A stretch of 64,000 nucleotides of DNA from Arenibacterium halophilum (lineage in GTDB: Bacteria > Pseudomonadota > Alphaproteobacteria > Rhodobacterales > Rhodobacteraceae), in assembly GCF_005938225.1 (NCBI RefSeq), contig NZ_VCPC01000002.1, forward strand, positions 868,001-932,000. Reading direction: 5' to 3'. Of the stretch, positions 38,721-50,812 are shown piece by piece (position 1 is the first letter of the stretch; each line of letters starts with the position of its first letter). A program made the position numbers and the translations under genes. The notes under the pieces were generated by a model. It saw only the letters and a list, made by a program, of their open reading frames with translations. It did not search any database and was not told the DNA's origin.

Positions 38721-40427
38721 GTGAAGATTGGGCCGACCGAGCTTTTGACGGCCGCACAGATGCGCGCGATTGAACAGGCTGCCATCGACTCTGGCGCCGT
38801 CACCGGGCTGGAGCTGATGGAGCGCGCCGGGCAGGGCGTGGTTGACGCGATCTTCGAGGAATGGCCCGAGCTTGCGCCGGGCGTGGCCGTGGTTCTGTGC
38901 GGCCCCGGCAACAACGGCGGCGACGGGTTCGTCGTGGCGCGGCTGTTGAAGGAACGGGGCTGGGAGGTGGAGGTGTATCTGTACGGCGACCCGGGCAAAC
39001 TGCCCCCGGACGCGCGGGCGAATTATGATCGTTGGGCGGCGATGGGGGAGGTTCATGCCCTTGGGTTTCCGGTGCTGGAGCCAGAGGCCGTAAGCGATCT
39101 GGCGAGCCTGCTAGTTCGCGAGATCACGCCTGACCCGGCAAAGAGAGGCCGGCTGCCAGTTGCCCTGGTTGTCGATGGCATTTTCGGGACGGGTTTGTCG
39201 AGGGCGCCTGATGCTTTGGGGCCGATCTTCGATCTTGCCGACAACCTGCATGGCGCAACGCAGGCGCGCTGGATTGCGATCGATGTTCCGACGGGGCTGT
39301 GTGCTGACAGCGGTCGGATCTGGCCCCGGGGCGAGGCGCAGGATTCGCCCAATGCGATTCTGTCGGCCGATCTTACGATTGCCTTTCATCGCGGCAAGTT
39401 GGGCCATGCGATCGGTGACGGGGCGCGCTGGAGCGATAGGGTCGTGGTCAAGGACATCGGGCTTGATGGTTTGGTGTACGAGACCGAGGGTAGCGCCCGA
39501 CCGCGGGCGGGGGCAAAGCGCCCGCCCGGGGGGGCGGTCGGGCGCTGCCCGGCGATGCCGGGCGTGGTGCATCTGATCCAAGGGCCGGGTGGCGGGCTGG
39601 ACAAGGCGGCAGGGCATAAATTCAGCCACGGCCATGCGCTGATCCTGTCGGGCGGATCCGGGCGCACCGGCGCGGCGCGGTTGGCGGCGCGCGGCGCACT
39701 GCGGATCGGGGCGGGGCTGGTGACGCTGGGGGTGCCCGGATCGGCCCAGCTGGAAGTGGCGGCGCAGGTGACGGCGGTGATGCTGCGGCGTGTAGATGAC
39801 GGCGACGGGATGGCCGATGTGATGCAGGACAAGCGCATCAATGCGCTGTGCCTTGGTCCGGGTCTGGGCGTGGAGCGTGCCGCCGGGCTGGTGGCCGCGG
39901 CGCTGGCCGCGCCGCACCGTCCGGCGTTGGTACTGGACGCCGACGCGTTGACGGCCATTGCCCGGGCGCCCGAATTGTTCGCGGCCCTGCATGACCGCTG
40001 TGTCCTCACGCCCCACGGCGGGGAATTCGCGCGGCTGTTTCCCGACATTGACGCACGGCTGGCAGAGGCGCCGACACGCGGCCCGGCCTATTCCAAGGTC
40101 GATGCAACCCGCGAGGCGGCCGCGCGCTGTGGGGCGGTGGTGCTGTTCAAAGGTGCGGATACGGTGATTGCCAGCCCCGACGGGCAATGCGCGGTCAACG
40201 CGGCGTCGTATGATCGCGCCGCGCCCTGGTTGGCCACGGCCGGGTCAGGCGATGTGCTGGCCGGGTTCATCACGGGGCTGCTGTCGCGGGGGTTCGCGCC
40301 CATGCAGGCGGCTGAAACCGCTGCCTGGTTGCATGTGGAATGTGCTCGCGCCTTCGGCCCCGGGCTGATCGCCGAAGATCTGCCCGAGGTTCTGCCCCGC
40401 GTGCTGGCGCGGTTGGAGGCGGGCTAG
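38721..40427 (+). CDS. nnr: Bifunctional NAD(P)H-hydrate epimerase / ADP-dependent (S)-NAD(P)H-hydrate dehydratase
   Basis: 568 residues from GTG 38721. Repairs hydrated NAD(P)H. The N-terminal YjeF epimerase domain (about 1-250) has LLTAAQMRAIEQAA and CGPGNNGGDGFVVARLL. The C-terminal dehydratase domain (about 300-568) has SGGSGRTGAARLAARGA, LTPHGGEFARLF and AGSGDVLAGFITGLLSRG. The linker (about 258-275, SARPRAGAKRPPGGAVGRC) is encoded by a perfect long palindrome (39493-39545) resembling the intergenic element. ATG 38760 is a less likely alternative start. Confidence 0.93.
   Translation: MKIGPTELLTAAQMRAIEQAAIDSGAVTGLELMERAGQGVVDAIFEEWPELAPGVAVVLCGPGNNGGDGFVVARLLKERGWEVEVYLYGDPGKLPPDARANYDRWAAMGEVHALGFPVLEPEAVSDLASLLVREITPDPAKRGRLPVALVVDGIFGTGLSRAPDALGPIFDLADNLHGATQARWIAIDVPTGLCADSGRIWPRGEAQDSPNAILSADLTIAFHRGKLGHAIGDGARWSDRVVVKDIGLDGLVYETEGSARPRAGAKRPPGGAVGRCPAMPGVVHLIQGPGGGLDKAAGHKFSHGHALILSGGSGRTGAARLAARGALRIGAGLVTLGVPGSAQLEVAAQVTAVMLRRVDDGDGMADVMQDKRINALCLGPGLGVERAAGLVAAALAAPHRPALVLDADALTAIARAPELFAALHDRCVLTPHGGEFARLFPDIDARLAEAPTRGPAYSKVDATREAAARCGAVVLFKGADTVIASPDGQCAVNAASYDRAAPWLATAGSGDVLAGFITGLLSRGFAPMQAAETAAWLHVECARAFGPGLIAEDLPEVLPRVLARLEAG
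39493..39545 (+). repeat. Palindromic element inside the nnr coding sequence
   Basis: Outer arms GCGCCCGACCG (39493-39503) and CGGTCGGGCGC (39535-39545) are perfect inverted repeats. Inside is a second hairpin, CGGGCGGGGGC-AAA-GCGCCCGCCCG, with one mismatch (39504-39528). The inner part resembles the hairpin A-B junction of element copy 3 (18833-18855). It encodes an Arg/Pro/Gly/Ala-rich linker between the two enzyme domains. Confidence 0.7.
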
Positions 40428-40430
40428 GCC

Positions 40431-42251
40431 CTAGTCCTCCATCGCTTCCAGCTCGTCGATCATATCCGAGATCATGGTCAGCCCCTTGTCCCAGAAGGCC
40501 GGATCGCTGGCATCAAGACCGAAGGGCGCCAGCAGCTCCTTGTGGTGCTTCGACCCGCCCGCCTTCAGCATGTCGAAATACTTGTCCTGGAAGTCCGGCG
40601 CGCCCTCGGCGTAGACCGAGTAGAGCGCGTTCACCAGCCCGTCGCCAAAGGCATAGGCATAGACGTAGAAGGGCGAATGCACGAAATGCGGGATGTAGCA
40701 CCAGAAGGTCTCGTACCCGTCCATGAAGTCGAACGCCGGCCCAAGGCTTTCGCCCTGAACGCTCATCCACAGGGCGTTGATGTCTTCGGGCGTCAACTCG
40801 CCTCCGCGCCGGGCCTCGTGCAGCTTGCATTCGAAATCGTAGAACGCGATCTGGCGCACGACCGTGTTGATCATGTCTTCGACCTTGCCGGCCAGAAGCA
40901 CCTTGCGTTGTGCGGGCGTCTGCGCGCCATCCAGCAACTTGCGGAAGGTCAGCATCTCGCCAAAGACACTCGCGGTTTCCGCCAGCGTCAGCGGGGTGGA
41001 GGACAGCATCTCGCCCTGGCCGGCGGCCAGCACCTGGTGCACGCCATGCCCGAGTTCATGCGCCAGCGTCATCACGTCGCGCGGCTTGCCCAGGTAGTTC
41101 AGCATCACATAGGGGTGCACATCGGTGACGGTGGGGTGCGCAAAGGCCCCCGGCGCCTTGCCCGGCTTCACGCCCGCGTCGATCCAGCCCTTGCGGAAGA
41201 ACGGCTCGGCAATCTCGCCCATGCGGGGATCGAAGGCGTTATAGGCCTCCATCACGGTTTTTTCGGCCTGCTCCCAGCCGACGGTGCGCGGATCGTCCAT
41301 CGGCAAGGGCGCGTTGCGGTCCCAGACCTGCATGCGGTCAAGGCCCAGCCACTTGCGCTTCAGCTCGTAATAGCGGTGGCTGAGACGAGGGTAGGCGTTG
41401 ACGACGGCCGTGCGCAGGGCCTCGACCACCTCGGGTTCGACATCGTTGGACAGGTGCCGCCCGGTCTGGGCCGTGGGCATGCCGCGCCAGCGGTCGATCA
41501 CTTCCTTTTCCTTGGCCTGCGTGTTGTGGACGCGGGCAAAGGTCTTGACGTTCTCGCCGAACACTGCGGCCAGCTCGCGCGCGGCGGCTTCGCGGGTCTC
41601 GCGCGTTGGGTCTGTCAGCAGGTTCAGCGTGCCTTCGATGTTCAGCGGCTCTCCATCGACCTCGAATTCCAGCCCGGCGATGGTTTCATCGAACAAACGC
41701 TCCCAAGCGTCACCAACCACGCCAAGATCGTGCAGGAATTTTTCCAGCTCGTCGGACAGTTGGTAGGGCTTCATCGCACGAATGCGGTCGAAGACGGGCT
41801 TGTAGCGGGCAAGCTCGGCGTTCTGGGCAAATAGCGCATCCAGATGGCCGTCACCCAGCCGGTTGAGTTCCAGCGTGAAGAACACCAGCGGCGTGGTGAA
41901 GTTGGTGATCTTTTCCTGGCAATCCGACATGAACTTGGCGCGACCGCCATCGGTTGTCAGCTGATAATAGCGCAGGCCGGCATAGGACATGATCCGCCCG
42001 GCAACGGCGCTGATGCGTTCGTTGCGCAGCACGCAATCAAGGAAGCCCTTGGCGTCAAGCCCGGCCAGCTTGCCTTCGTAGTCGGCGGCAAAAGAGGCGC
42101 AGGCGGATTCAAGCCAGTCGAGGTCGCGCTTCAGCTCGGGCGCGTCCTGGCCAGTGTAAAGATCGCTGAGGTCCCACTCGGGCAGATCTCCAAGGTTCTT
42201 GCCGCCCGGGGCGGCGTTGGCATCGCGAAGGGGAAAGGGCAGGTGGAGCAT
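40431..42251 (-). CDS. pepF: M3 family oligoendopeptidase F
   Basis: 606 residues from ATG 42251 (MLHLPFPLRDANAAPGGKNL). Cytoplasmic zinc metallopeptidase that trims short peptides. The zinc site is HELGH in LAHELGHGVHQVLA (about 398-402), with the third ligand Glu in the following TLAETASVFGEML. The C-terminus is a typical PepF/M3 helical lobe. It is convergent with nnr, with 3 bp between stops. Confidence 0.94.
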   Translation of the reverse strand: MLHLPFPLRDANAAPGGKNLGDLPEWDLSDLYTGQDAPELKRDLDWLESACASFAADYEGKLAGLDAKGFLDCVLRNERISAVAGRIMSYAGLRYYQLTTDGGRAKFMSDCQEKITNFTTPLVFFTLELNRLGDGHLDALFAQNAELARYKPVFDRIRAMKPYQLSDELEKFLHDLGVVGDAWERLFDETIAGLEFEVDGEPLNIEGTLNLLTDPTRETREAAARELAAVFGENVKTFARVHNTQAKEKEVIDRWRGMPTAQTGRHLSNDVEPEVVEALRTAVVNAYPRLSHRYYELKRKWLGLDRMQVWDRNAPLPMDDPRTVGWEQAEKTVMEAYNAFDPRMGEIAEPFFRKGWIDAGVKPGKAPGAFAHPTVTDVHPYVMLNYLGKPRDVMTLAHELGHGVHQVLAAGQGEMLSSTPLTLAETASVFGEMLTFRKLLDGAQTPAQRKVLLAGKVEDMINTVVRQIAFYDFECKLHEARRGGELTPEDINALWMSVQGESLGPAFDFMDGYETFWCYIPHFVHSPFYVYAYAFGDGLVNALYSVYAEGAPDFQDKYFDMLKAGGSKHHKELLAPFGLDASDPAFWDKGLTMISDMIDELEAMED

Positions 42252-42316
42252 GGAAAACCTCTTGTCTGGCGTTGGGCAACATCTAGGCAATGCCGGCGCG
42301 CTTCACAACCGGTGCC

Positions 42317-42444
42317 GGGGACTCTGCCCCCGTCCGCTGCGCGGCCTCCCCCGGAGTATTTTGCGAATAGTGAAGCGGGAAAGGGCCCCATATTTCTTTG
42401 AGGTTCAAATATCCCCGCCGGAGGCTTCGCGCGGTACGCGCGAA
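42317..42444 (-). repeat. Composite palindromic element, copy 6 (full length, inverted)
   Basis: Read on the minus strand from 42444: hairpin 1 TTCGCGCG-TAC-CGCGCGAA, CCTCCGGCGGGGATATTTGA, CCTCAAAGAAA, then CGCTTCACTATTCGC, AAAATACTCCGGGGGAG, hairpin A CCGC-GCA-GCGG and hairpin B GGGGGC-AGA-GTCCCC. It starts 20 nt past the ligase stop in the ligase direction. Confidence 0.85.
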
Positions 42445-42464
42445 TGGGCGGCGCGCAGCGGCGC

Positions 42465-44066
42465 CTAGCCGTATTGTGCCAGGATCGCGCGCAGGTCGTC
42501 CAGGGTATTGGCCTCTTGCACCGGTTTGTCGTGGCGCCAGCGCGCCATGCGGGGAAAGCGCAGAGCAAGTCCGGATTTGTGGCGTGGGCTTTCGTGGATG
42601 CCTTCAAAGGCGATTTCGAACACATGTTCGGGCGTGACCTGTCGCACGGGGCCGAATTTCTGCCGGGTGTTCCTGCGGACCCAGTTGGTGATCTGGCGGA
42701 ATTCCGCGTCCGACAGGCCGGAATAGGCCTTGGTGAAAGGGACGAGGTCATTGCCGTTCCAGACGGCAAAGGTGAAATCGGTGAACAGGTTCGCCCGCCG
42801 TCCGCTACCGGATTGGGCGTAGATCATCACCGCGTCCACGGTCAGCGGGTCGAGTTTCCATTTCCACCAGTCGCCCTTTTTCCGGCCCACCTGGTAGGGG
42901 CTGGAGAGGCGTTTCAGCATCAGCCCCTCGGCGCGTTCCTCGCGGGCGGTGATGCGGCGTTCGGCGAGCTCGGACCAATCGGTGAAGCGCACCGTGGGGG
43001 CCAGCCGAAGCGGGGCGTCGAGCGGGAGGCTTGCGAACAGGTCTTCGAGTTGCGCACGGCGGTCGGCAAGCGGCTGGGAGCGCAGGTCCTGCCCCTGCCA
43101 TTCGAGGAGGTCGTAGGCATAGAGCACGACGGGCGCACTGTTCAGCAGCGTCTTGGGCACGGTCTTGCGGCCGATGCGCTTTTGCAGGGCATTGAAGCTG
43201 TCGGGATGACCGGCCGTGTCGCCCGACCAGACGAGGATTTCGCCATCTAGCACCGTGCCATCCGGCAGGAAATCGGGCGCGCGGGCGAATTCGGGGAAGG
43301 CGGGCGAGACCAGTTCGCCTCCGCGCGACCAGGTGAAATGCTGGCCATCGCGCACCACCAGCTGGCCCCGGATGCCGTCCCATTTCCACTCGGCCTGCCA
43401 GTCGGCGGGGTCCCCAAGGTCCTCGGGTGGCTGTTCCAGCGGGTAGGCCAAGTAGAACGGGTAGGGGCGCGAGGCATCGTCGCCCGCGTCATCGGCTTCG
43501 GCCAGGCGGTGCCAGGTGGTGGTTTCGGGCGTCCAGTCACCCATCAGCCGATGCGCGAGGTCGGAGTCGTCGCGCCCCGTGGCGCGGGCCATGGCGCGGG
43601 TCATCAGCTTCTGGCTGACGCCGATGCGGAAGCCGCCGGTAATCAGCTTGTTGAACAGGAAACGCTCGTCGGTGTCGAGCCTGTCCCAGGCCGACTCGAT
43701 CGCCTTGCGTTTGGCAAGCTCGTCCAGCGGGGCAAGGTCGGCAAGAAAGCCGATCCAGTCGGTCAGGCTGCGGTCTTCCGGGGCGCCTGGCGGCGGCAAG
43801 ATCAGCGCGACGGTTTCAGCGAGGTCGCCCGCCACGGCGTAACTTTCCTCGACCAGCCAGAGCGGCAGGCCCGCGCGCTCGGCCGCCCATTCGCGCAGGC
43901 GCGCGGCCGGGACGGCGCGGCGCGGGCGGCGCCCGGTGAACAGCGCCACTGTCCAGAGCCGGTCCTGGTCCGGGGCTTCCGAGAGATAGGCGGCCAGCGC
44001 GTCAAGCTTTACAGTGGTGCGGGTGGTCTGATCGACCCCGCGGACCATCTCGGCAAAGCGTTTCAT
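42465..44066 (-). CDS. ATP-dependent DNA ligase (cisplatin damage response type)
   Basis: 533 residues from ATG 44066. The N-terminal DNA-binding domain (about 1-210) is followed by the adenylation domain with the nucleotidyl-Lys motif EWKWDGIRGQ (about 238), DGEILVW and EGLMLKRLSSPYQVGRKKGD, then an OB domain. The family belongs to the ligase-associated DNA damage response set (ligase, exonuclease, DEXH helicase, PdeM). Its ATG overlaps the exonuclease stop (ATGA). The other two partners are not in the window. Confidence 0.93.
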   Translation of the reverse strand: MKRFAEMVRGVDQTTRTTVKLDALAAYLSEAPDQDRLWTVALFTGRRPRRAVPAARLREWAAERAGLPLWLVEESYAVAGDLAETVALILPPPGAPEDRSLTDWIGFLADLAPLDELAKRKAIESAWDRLDTDERFLFNKLITGGFRIGVSQKLMTRAMARATGRDDSDLAHRLMGDWTPETTTWHRLAEADDAGDDASRPYPFYLAYPLEQPPEDLGDPADWQAEWKWDGIRGQLVVRDGQHFTWSRGGELVSPAFPEFARAPDFLPDGTVLDGEILVWSGDTAGHPDSFNALQKRIGRKTVPKTLLNSAPVVLYAYDLLEWQGQDLRSQPLADRRAQLEDLFASLPLDAPLRLAPTVRFTDWSELAERRITAREERAEGLMLKRLSSPYQVGRKKGDWWKWKLDPLTVDAVMIYAQSGSGRRANLFTDFTFAVWNGNDLVPFTKAYSGLSDAEFRQITNWVRRNTRQKFGPVRQVTPEHVFEIAFEGIHESPRHKSGLALRFPRMARWRHDKPVQEANTLDDLRAILAQYG

Positions 44067-45094
44067 GCGGCGGCCTCGGGGGGACCGTCCTCGGCCTCGT
44101 CGCCGCCGTACTGTGTGCCCAGCACCTCGGCCTGCAGCCCTTGCGCCGCGAGATGGCGCGAGAACACATCGGTATAACCATGCGTGACCATCACGCGGCT
44201 GGCGCCTGTCTCGGCGACGGCGCGGTTCAGCGCGTCCCAATCCGCGTGATCGGACAGCACGAAGCCGCGATCAAGGCCGCGGCGGCGGCGCACGCCGCGC
44301 AGGCGCATCCAGCCGCTTGCGGTGGCGGTCGAGATCTTGCCAAACCGCCGCGCCCAGGTGCTGCCCAGCGCGCCCGGCGGGGCGACTACCAGCGCGCCGG
44401 GGTAGTCGGCGGCCTTGGTATCGGGCGTTACGGGGATTGTATCGGGCAGCGGATAGCCCTGTGCCCGCAGGATATCGGTGATGGCGCCCACTGCGCCGTG
44501 GGTCAGGATCGGGCCGATCGCCGGGTCGAGCATCGACAGAACGCGCTGCGCCTTGCCAAGACTGTAGGCGCCCAGCATCGCGATCATTCCGGCCTCGCGC
44601 GTGTCACGCCACCAGGCGTTGATATCGCGCGCGACCTCGGCCTGGTCTGGCCAGCGGAACACCGGCAGGCCAAAGGTGCTCTCGGTGATGAAGGTATGGC
44701 AGGCCACCGGCTCGAACGGCTCCGACAGCCCGTCTGGCGCCAGCTTGTAATCGCCCGATACCACCCAGACCTCGCCGCCGCGTTCAATGCGGATCTGCGC
44801 CGAGCCGGGCACATGCCCGGCGGGGAGAAAGCTGACCGTGACACCGTTGATTGCACGGGATGCGCCATAGGCGATACCCTCAAGCGTGATATCCCCAAGA
44901 CGGTGGCGCAGAACGGGGCCGGCGGCATCGGTGGCCAGGTAGTGCGCGCTGCCCTGGCGGGCATGATCGGCGTGAGCATGGGTGATCAGCGCGCGGTCGA
45001 CCGGTTGCCAGGGATCAACGTGAAAATCGCCGTCAGCGCAATACAGCCCGGCGTCGGAGACCGTCAGAAGAGGCGTTTTATAACTATGTCCCAT
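44063..45094 (-). CDS. Ligase-associated DNA damage response exonuclease (MBL fold)
   Basis: 343 residues, metallo-beta-lactamase/beta-CASP-like nuclease. The metal site HAHADH is in ALITHAHADHARQGS (about 33-38); further ligands include GHVPGSAQI, SGDYKLAP and a late SDHADWDALN. The family occurs next to ATP-dependent ligases of the same damage-response set. First gene of the two-gene unit. Confidence 0.92.
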   Translation of the reverse strand: MGHSYKTPLLTVSDAGLYCADGDFHVDPWQPVDRALITHAHADHARQGSAHYLATDAAGPVLRHRLGDITLEGIAYGASRAINGVTVSFLPAGHVPGSAQIRIERGGEVWVVSGDYKLAPDGLSEPFEPVACHTFITESTFGLPVFRWPDQAEVARDINAWWRDTREAGMIAMLGAYSLGKAQRVLSMLDPAIGPILTHGAVGAITDILRAQGYPLPDTIPVTPDTKAADYPGALVVAPPGALGSTWARRFGKISTATASGWMRLRGVRRRRGLDRGFVLSDHADWDALNRAVAETGASRVMVTHGYTDVFSRHLAAQGLQAEVLGTQYGGDEAEDGPPEAAA

Positions 45095-45148
45095 GTGGCG
45101 GAGTTAGGGCCGGGACGGGGTCTGTCCACCAGCACGGGCAGCGATGAA

Positions 45149-45270
45149 TTCGCGCGTCGCGCGAAGCCTCCGGCGGGGATATTTGGACCTCAAAGACGTA
45201 AGGGCATTTTTCCGCTTCACTATTCGCGAAATACTCCGGGGGAGTCCCGCAGGGACGGGGGCAGAGCCCC
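45149..45270 (+). repeat. Composite palindromic element, copy 7 (full length)
   Basis: Hairpin 1 TTCGCGCG-T-CGCGCGAA (45149-45165), CCTCCGGCGGGGATATTTGG, CCTCAAAGAC, then CGCTTCACTATTCGC, GAAATACTCCGGGGGAG, hairpin A GTCCC-GCA-GGGAC and hairpin B GGGGGC-AGA-GCCCC. It is the only copy whose orientation opposes both neighbours: both flanking genes are on the minus strand. Confidence 0.85.
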
Positions 45271-45293
45271 TTTGTCTCAACACCGTTAGGGGG

Positions 45294-46277
45294 TCAGGCG
45301 GTTTTGACGCTCAGGTCGCCCGAGGCGCTTTCAGGTCGGTAGCGGCCCGAGAAGAGATCGGCCATGCGGTCGAAGACGCGGGCTCGGATGGTGGAATTTT
45401 CCATCATCACCTCGTGTTCGGCCCCGGCGACCACGTCAAGTTCGCCACCCGGCCAGCGGCGCATCCGGTCGGCCACGGCGGCCGTGTCGATGATGCGCTC
45501 CTGCGCGCCGAGGAAGCAGATGCAGGGCAGGTCGGGCGAAGCCTGGCGCGACAGGTATTTGCATTCTTCCAGCCCCTCTCGCAGCCAGATCAGGCTGGGC
45601 CCGCCAAGGCCAAGATCAGGGTAGGAGATCAGCTGGCGCTGCATGAAGGCATACATGTCGGTATCCGTCGTGAGCATGTTGCCCTCGAACGGTTTCGCCA
45701 TGACGTAGCTTTCATAGGTCGTGCTGGGCGGCAGGCGGTTGCCCATGCCAACCAAGTTCGCCACACGGGGCAAGGCCCATCCGAACGGGCGTACCAGGGC
45801 CGACATGTAGATGCCCCACATCGGCCCGGTAAAGGCGCAGGTTTCGACCGGCAGCCCCTGCAGCGCGGCGCGCAACCCGATGGCGCCGCCCATCGAGTGG
45901 CCGATCAGGTGCCAGGGTTCGGGCGCGCCAAGTTCGCGTGCCAGCGCAACCGTAGCCTCGACATCGTGTTGATAGTCGAGAAAATTGACCACATGGCCCA
46001 CGCGGCGGTCGGGCAGCAGCCGGTCGGCCAGGCCCTGGCCGCGCCAGTCCACCGCGATGGTGGCGAATCCGCGCCGCGCAAGATCGGCGGCAGCGGCGCC
46101 GTATTTTTCGACGAATTCGGTGCGCCCCGGGAACAGCAGCACCGTTCCCGTGGCATTTTCACAGGGCCAATAGCCGACCCGGATGCGCACGCCGTCCTGC
46201 GTGGTGCACCAGTAGGCCGCACCGCCCTCCGGCCCGTCTGCCACGTCGTCGTAGAAAGGGGCCGGTTGCAGGGTCAT
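45294..46277 (-). CDS. Alpha/beta hydrolase (lysophospholipase-like)
   Basis: 327 residues. Alpha/beta hydrolase fold with nucleophile Ser in LIGHSMGGAIGLRAA (about 125), oxyanion segment LLFPGRTEFVEKYG and the usual late Asp (CFLGAQERIIDTAAVADRM) and His (VVAGAEHEVMME). The HSMGG form and FPGRTEF match the PldB/monoglyceride lipase-like group. No signal peptide. Its ATG overlaps the SCP2 gene stop by 1 nt. Confidence 0.88.
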   Translation of the reverse strand: MTLQPAPFYDDVADGPEGGAAYWCTTQDGVRIRVGYWPCENATGTVLLFPGRTEFVEKYGAAAADLARRGFATIAVDWRGQGLADRLLPDRRVGHVVNFLDYQHDVEATVALARELGAPEPWHLIGHSMGGAIGLRAALQGLPVETCAFTGPMWGIYMSALVRPFGWALPRVANLVGMGNRLPPSTTYESYVMAKPFEGNMLTTDTDMYAFMQRQLISYPDLGLGGPSLIWLREGLEECKYLSRQASPDLPCICFLGAQERIIDTAAVADRMRRWPGGELDVVAGAEHEVMMENSTIRARVFDRMADLFSGRYRPESASGDLSVKTA

Positions 46278-46567
46278 CAGCCCAGCACCGAGGCCAGTTT
46301 CATCGCCATTCCCATGTCGCCATCGACCGAGAGCTTGCCGGTCATGAAGGCGCTGGTGGGGTTCATGTCGCCTTCAAAGATCGACTGGAAGGTTTCGGAA
46401 TCGGCGCTCAGCGTGACATCGGCCTCTTCGTCGCCGACGCGTGCGCCGTCGCCGTCCAGCATGATCGCGCCTTCGTCGGCGATGGCAAACTTGGCGATGC
46501 CGTCGAAATCGGCGCCCGCCATCTTCGTGTTCAACTCGGCAACCGCCTGTTCAAGAAATTCGCTCAT
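46277..46567 (-). CDS. SCP2 sterol-binding domain protein
   Basis: 96 residues, a single SCP2-like domain: AVAELNTKMAGADFDGIAKF, DEGAIMLDGDGARVGDEEAD, VTLSADSETFQSIFEGDMNP, then SAFMTGKLSVDGDMGMAMKL. Such proteins bind lipids in a hydrophobic tunnel. Coupled to the downstream hydrolase, so lipid handling is likely, but no substrate is known. Confidence 0.9.
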   Translation of the reverse strand: MSEFLEQAVAELNTKMAGADFDGIAKFAIADEGAIMLDGDGARVGDEEADVTLSADSETFQSIFEGDMNPTSAFMTGKLSVDGDMGMAMKLASVLG

Positions 46568-46638
46568 GATCCCCTCATGGATAATTGACGCGCGGGCCTA
46601 TGGCCTTTGGCGCGCGCCGCGTTACACTGATACCCGTT

Positions 46639-47292
46639 ATGAGCATTCATCATCCCAATCTCAAAGGTACCGTGGCGGCACTTGGTGTCATAGTCATGTA
46701 TTCCTTACTTCCGGCTCTTCCAGCGGTTGCGCAGGATCCGGCCGAGCCGCCGCAACTGGACGAGCCGACCATTTCCCTGTCGGTGCCGGACCCCGACATG
46801 GACAACGTGCCGGATTCGCGGGACGAGGCCGAGTTGCTTCGCCAGCTGGCACAGTCGGACGAAGCCGGGGCCCGGCGGATCGACCGCCAGTTGCAGGCGC
46901 TGTGGAGCCAGAGCGGGTCACCCGCGATGGATTTGCTGCTGAAGCGGGGGCGTGATGCGATGGAGGTGGACGATTCGAAAACCGCCATCGAGCATCTGAC
47001 CGCGCTGACCGACCACGCGCCCGAATTCGCCGAAGGCTATCACATGCGCGCCTCGGCCTATTTCTCGGCCGATCTGCTGGGCCCGGCGATTGCCGATCTT
47101 GAACGCGCGCTGGCCTTGAACCCGAACAATTACAACGCCATCTACGGGCTGGGCGCGATCCTGGAAACGCTGGACGACAAGCAACGCGCCCATGACGCCT
47201 ATGAACGGGTGCTTGAAATTCATCCCTATCACGAGGAGGCGCTGGCAGGTATGGAGCGGCTGAAACCCGGGATCGAGGGACGCGCGCTGTAG
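46639..47292 (+). CDS. Secreted TPR protein
   Basis: 217 residues from ATG 46639 (an in-frame start at 46585 would spoil the signal peptide). Signal-like helix LGVIVMYSLLPALPAVAQ, then an acidic spacer and about three TPRs (DSKTAIEHLTALTDHAPEF, AIADLERALALNPNNYNAIY, AHDAYERVLEIHPYHEEA). Periplasmic scaffold; partners unknown. The helicase gene follows 64 bp later. Confidence 0.85.
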   Translation: MSIHHPNLKGTVAALGVIVMYSLLPALPAVAQDPAEPPQLDEPTISLSVPDPDMDNVPDSRDEAELLRQLAQSDEAGARRIDRQLQALWSQSGSPAMDLLLKRGRDAMEVDDSKTAIEHLTALTDHAPEFAEGYHMRASAYFSADLLGPAIADLERALALNPNNYNAIYGLGAILETLDDKQRAHDAYERVLEIHPYHEEALAGMERLKPGIEGRAL

Positions 47293-47356
47293 CTTTGCTG
47301 GGTGGGCAGAGCTTTCGGCAGGATGTAGGGCACGAGTAGAACTGGGCACACCGCCA

Positions 47357-50281
<2,925 letters not shown>

Positions 50282-50288
50282 CCGCGCG

Positions 50289-50666
50289 ATGGCCACGGGT
50301 GCGGAAAAGCTGCGCATCGACAAGTGGCTTTGGCACGCCCGCTTTTTCAAGACGCGCACATTGGCGGCCAAGCTGGTGGGCGCGGGCGCGGTCCGGATAA
50401 ACTCGGTCCGCGTCACCAAGTCCGCCCATGGCGTAGGCCCGGGCGATGTTCTGACGTTTGCCCAAACACAACGGGTGCGGGTCATCAAGGTGGTCGCCTT
50501 GGGCGAGAGGCGCGGACCGGCCCCCGAGGCGCAGGCGCTGTACGAAGACCTGACGCCGCCCGATGACACCCCGGCAACCGCCGAACGGGTCGGCGCGCGC
50601 CCCACCAAGCGCGACCGCCGCGCGCTGGATGCGCTGAACGACCCATGGGGCGAAGGCGACGCGTGA
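50289..50666 (+). CDS. S4 domain RNA-binding protein (Hsp15/HslR-like)
   Basis: 125 residues. The S4 domain (about 6-75) has RIDKWLWHARFFKTRTLAAKL and GAVRINSVRVTKSAHGVGPG, then a basic tail (RPTKRDRRALD). In E. coli Hsp15 binds stalled 50S subunits. It is only 7 bp after the SUV3-like gene, so the two RNA proteins are surely co-expressed. Confidence 0.92.
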   Translation: MATGAEKLRIDKWLWHARFFKTRTLAAKLVGAGAVRINSVRVTKSAHGVGPGDVLTFAQTQRVRVIKVVALGERRGPAPEAQALYEDLTPPDDTPATAERVGARPTKRDRRALDALNDPWGEGDA

Positions 50667-50812
50667 CGCTTTGCCAGCGGATCGTGCGAATGCGGAACAA
50701 TCGTTCGCCACGCCCCGCAATTGTCGAACCATGCGTCTTTCTGCGGCCTGACGGCTTGAATGCCCCGTATCCGTGATTTAGCTAGGCCGGTGAAGCATTA
50801 CGGAACGCCGAC

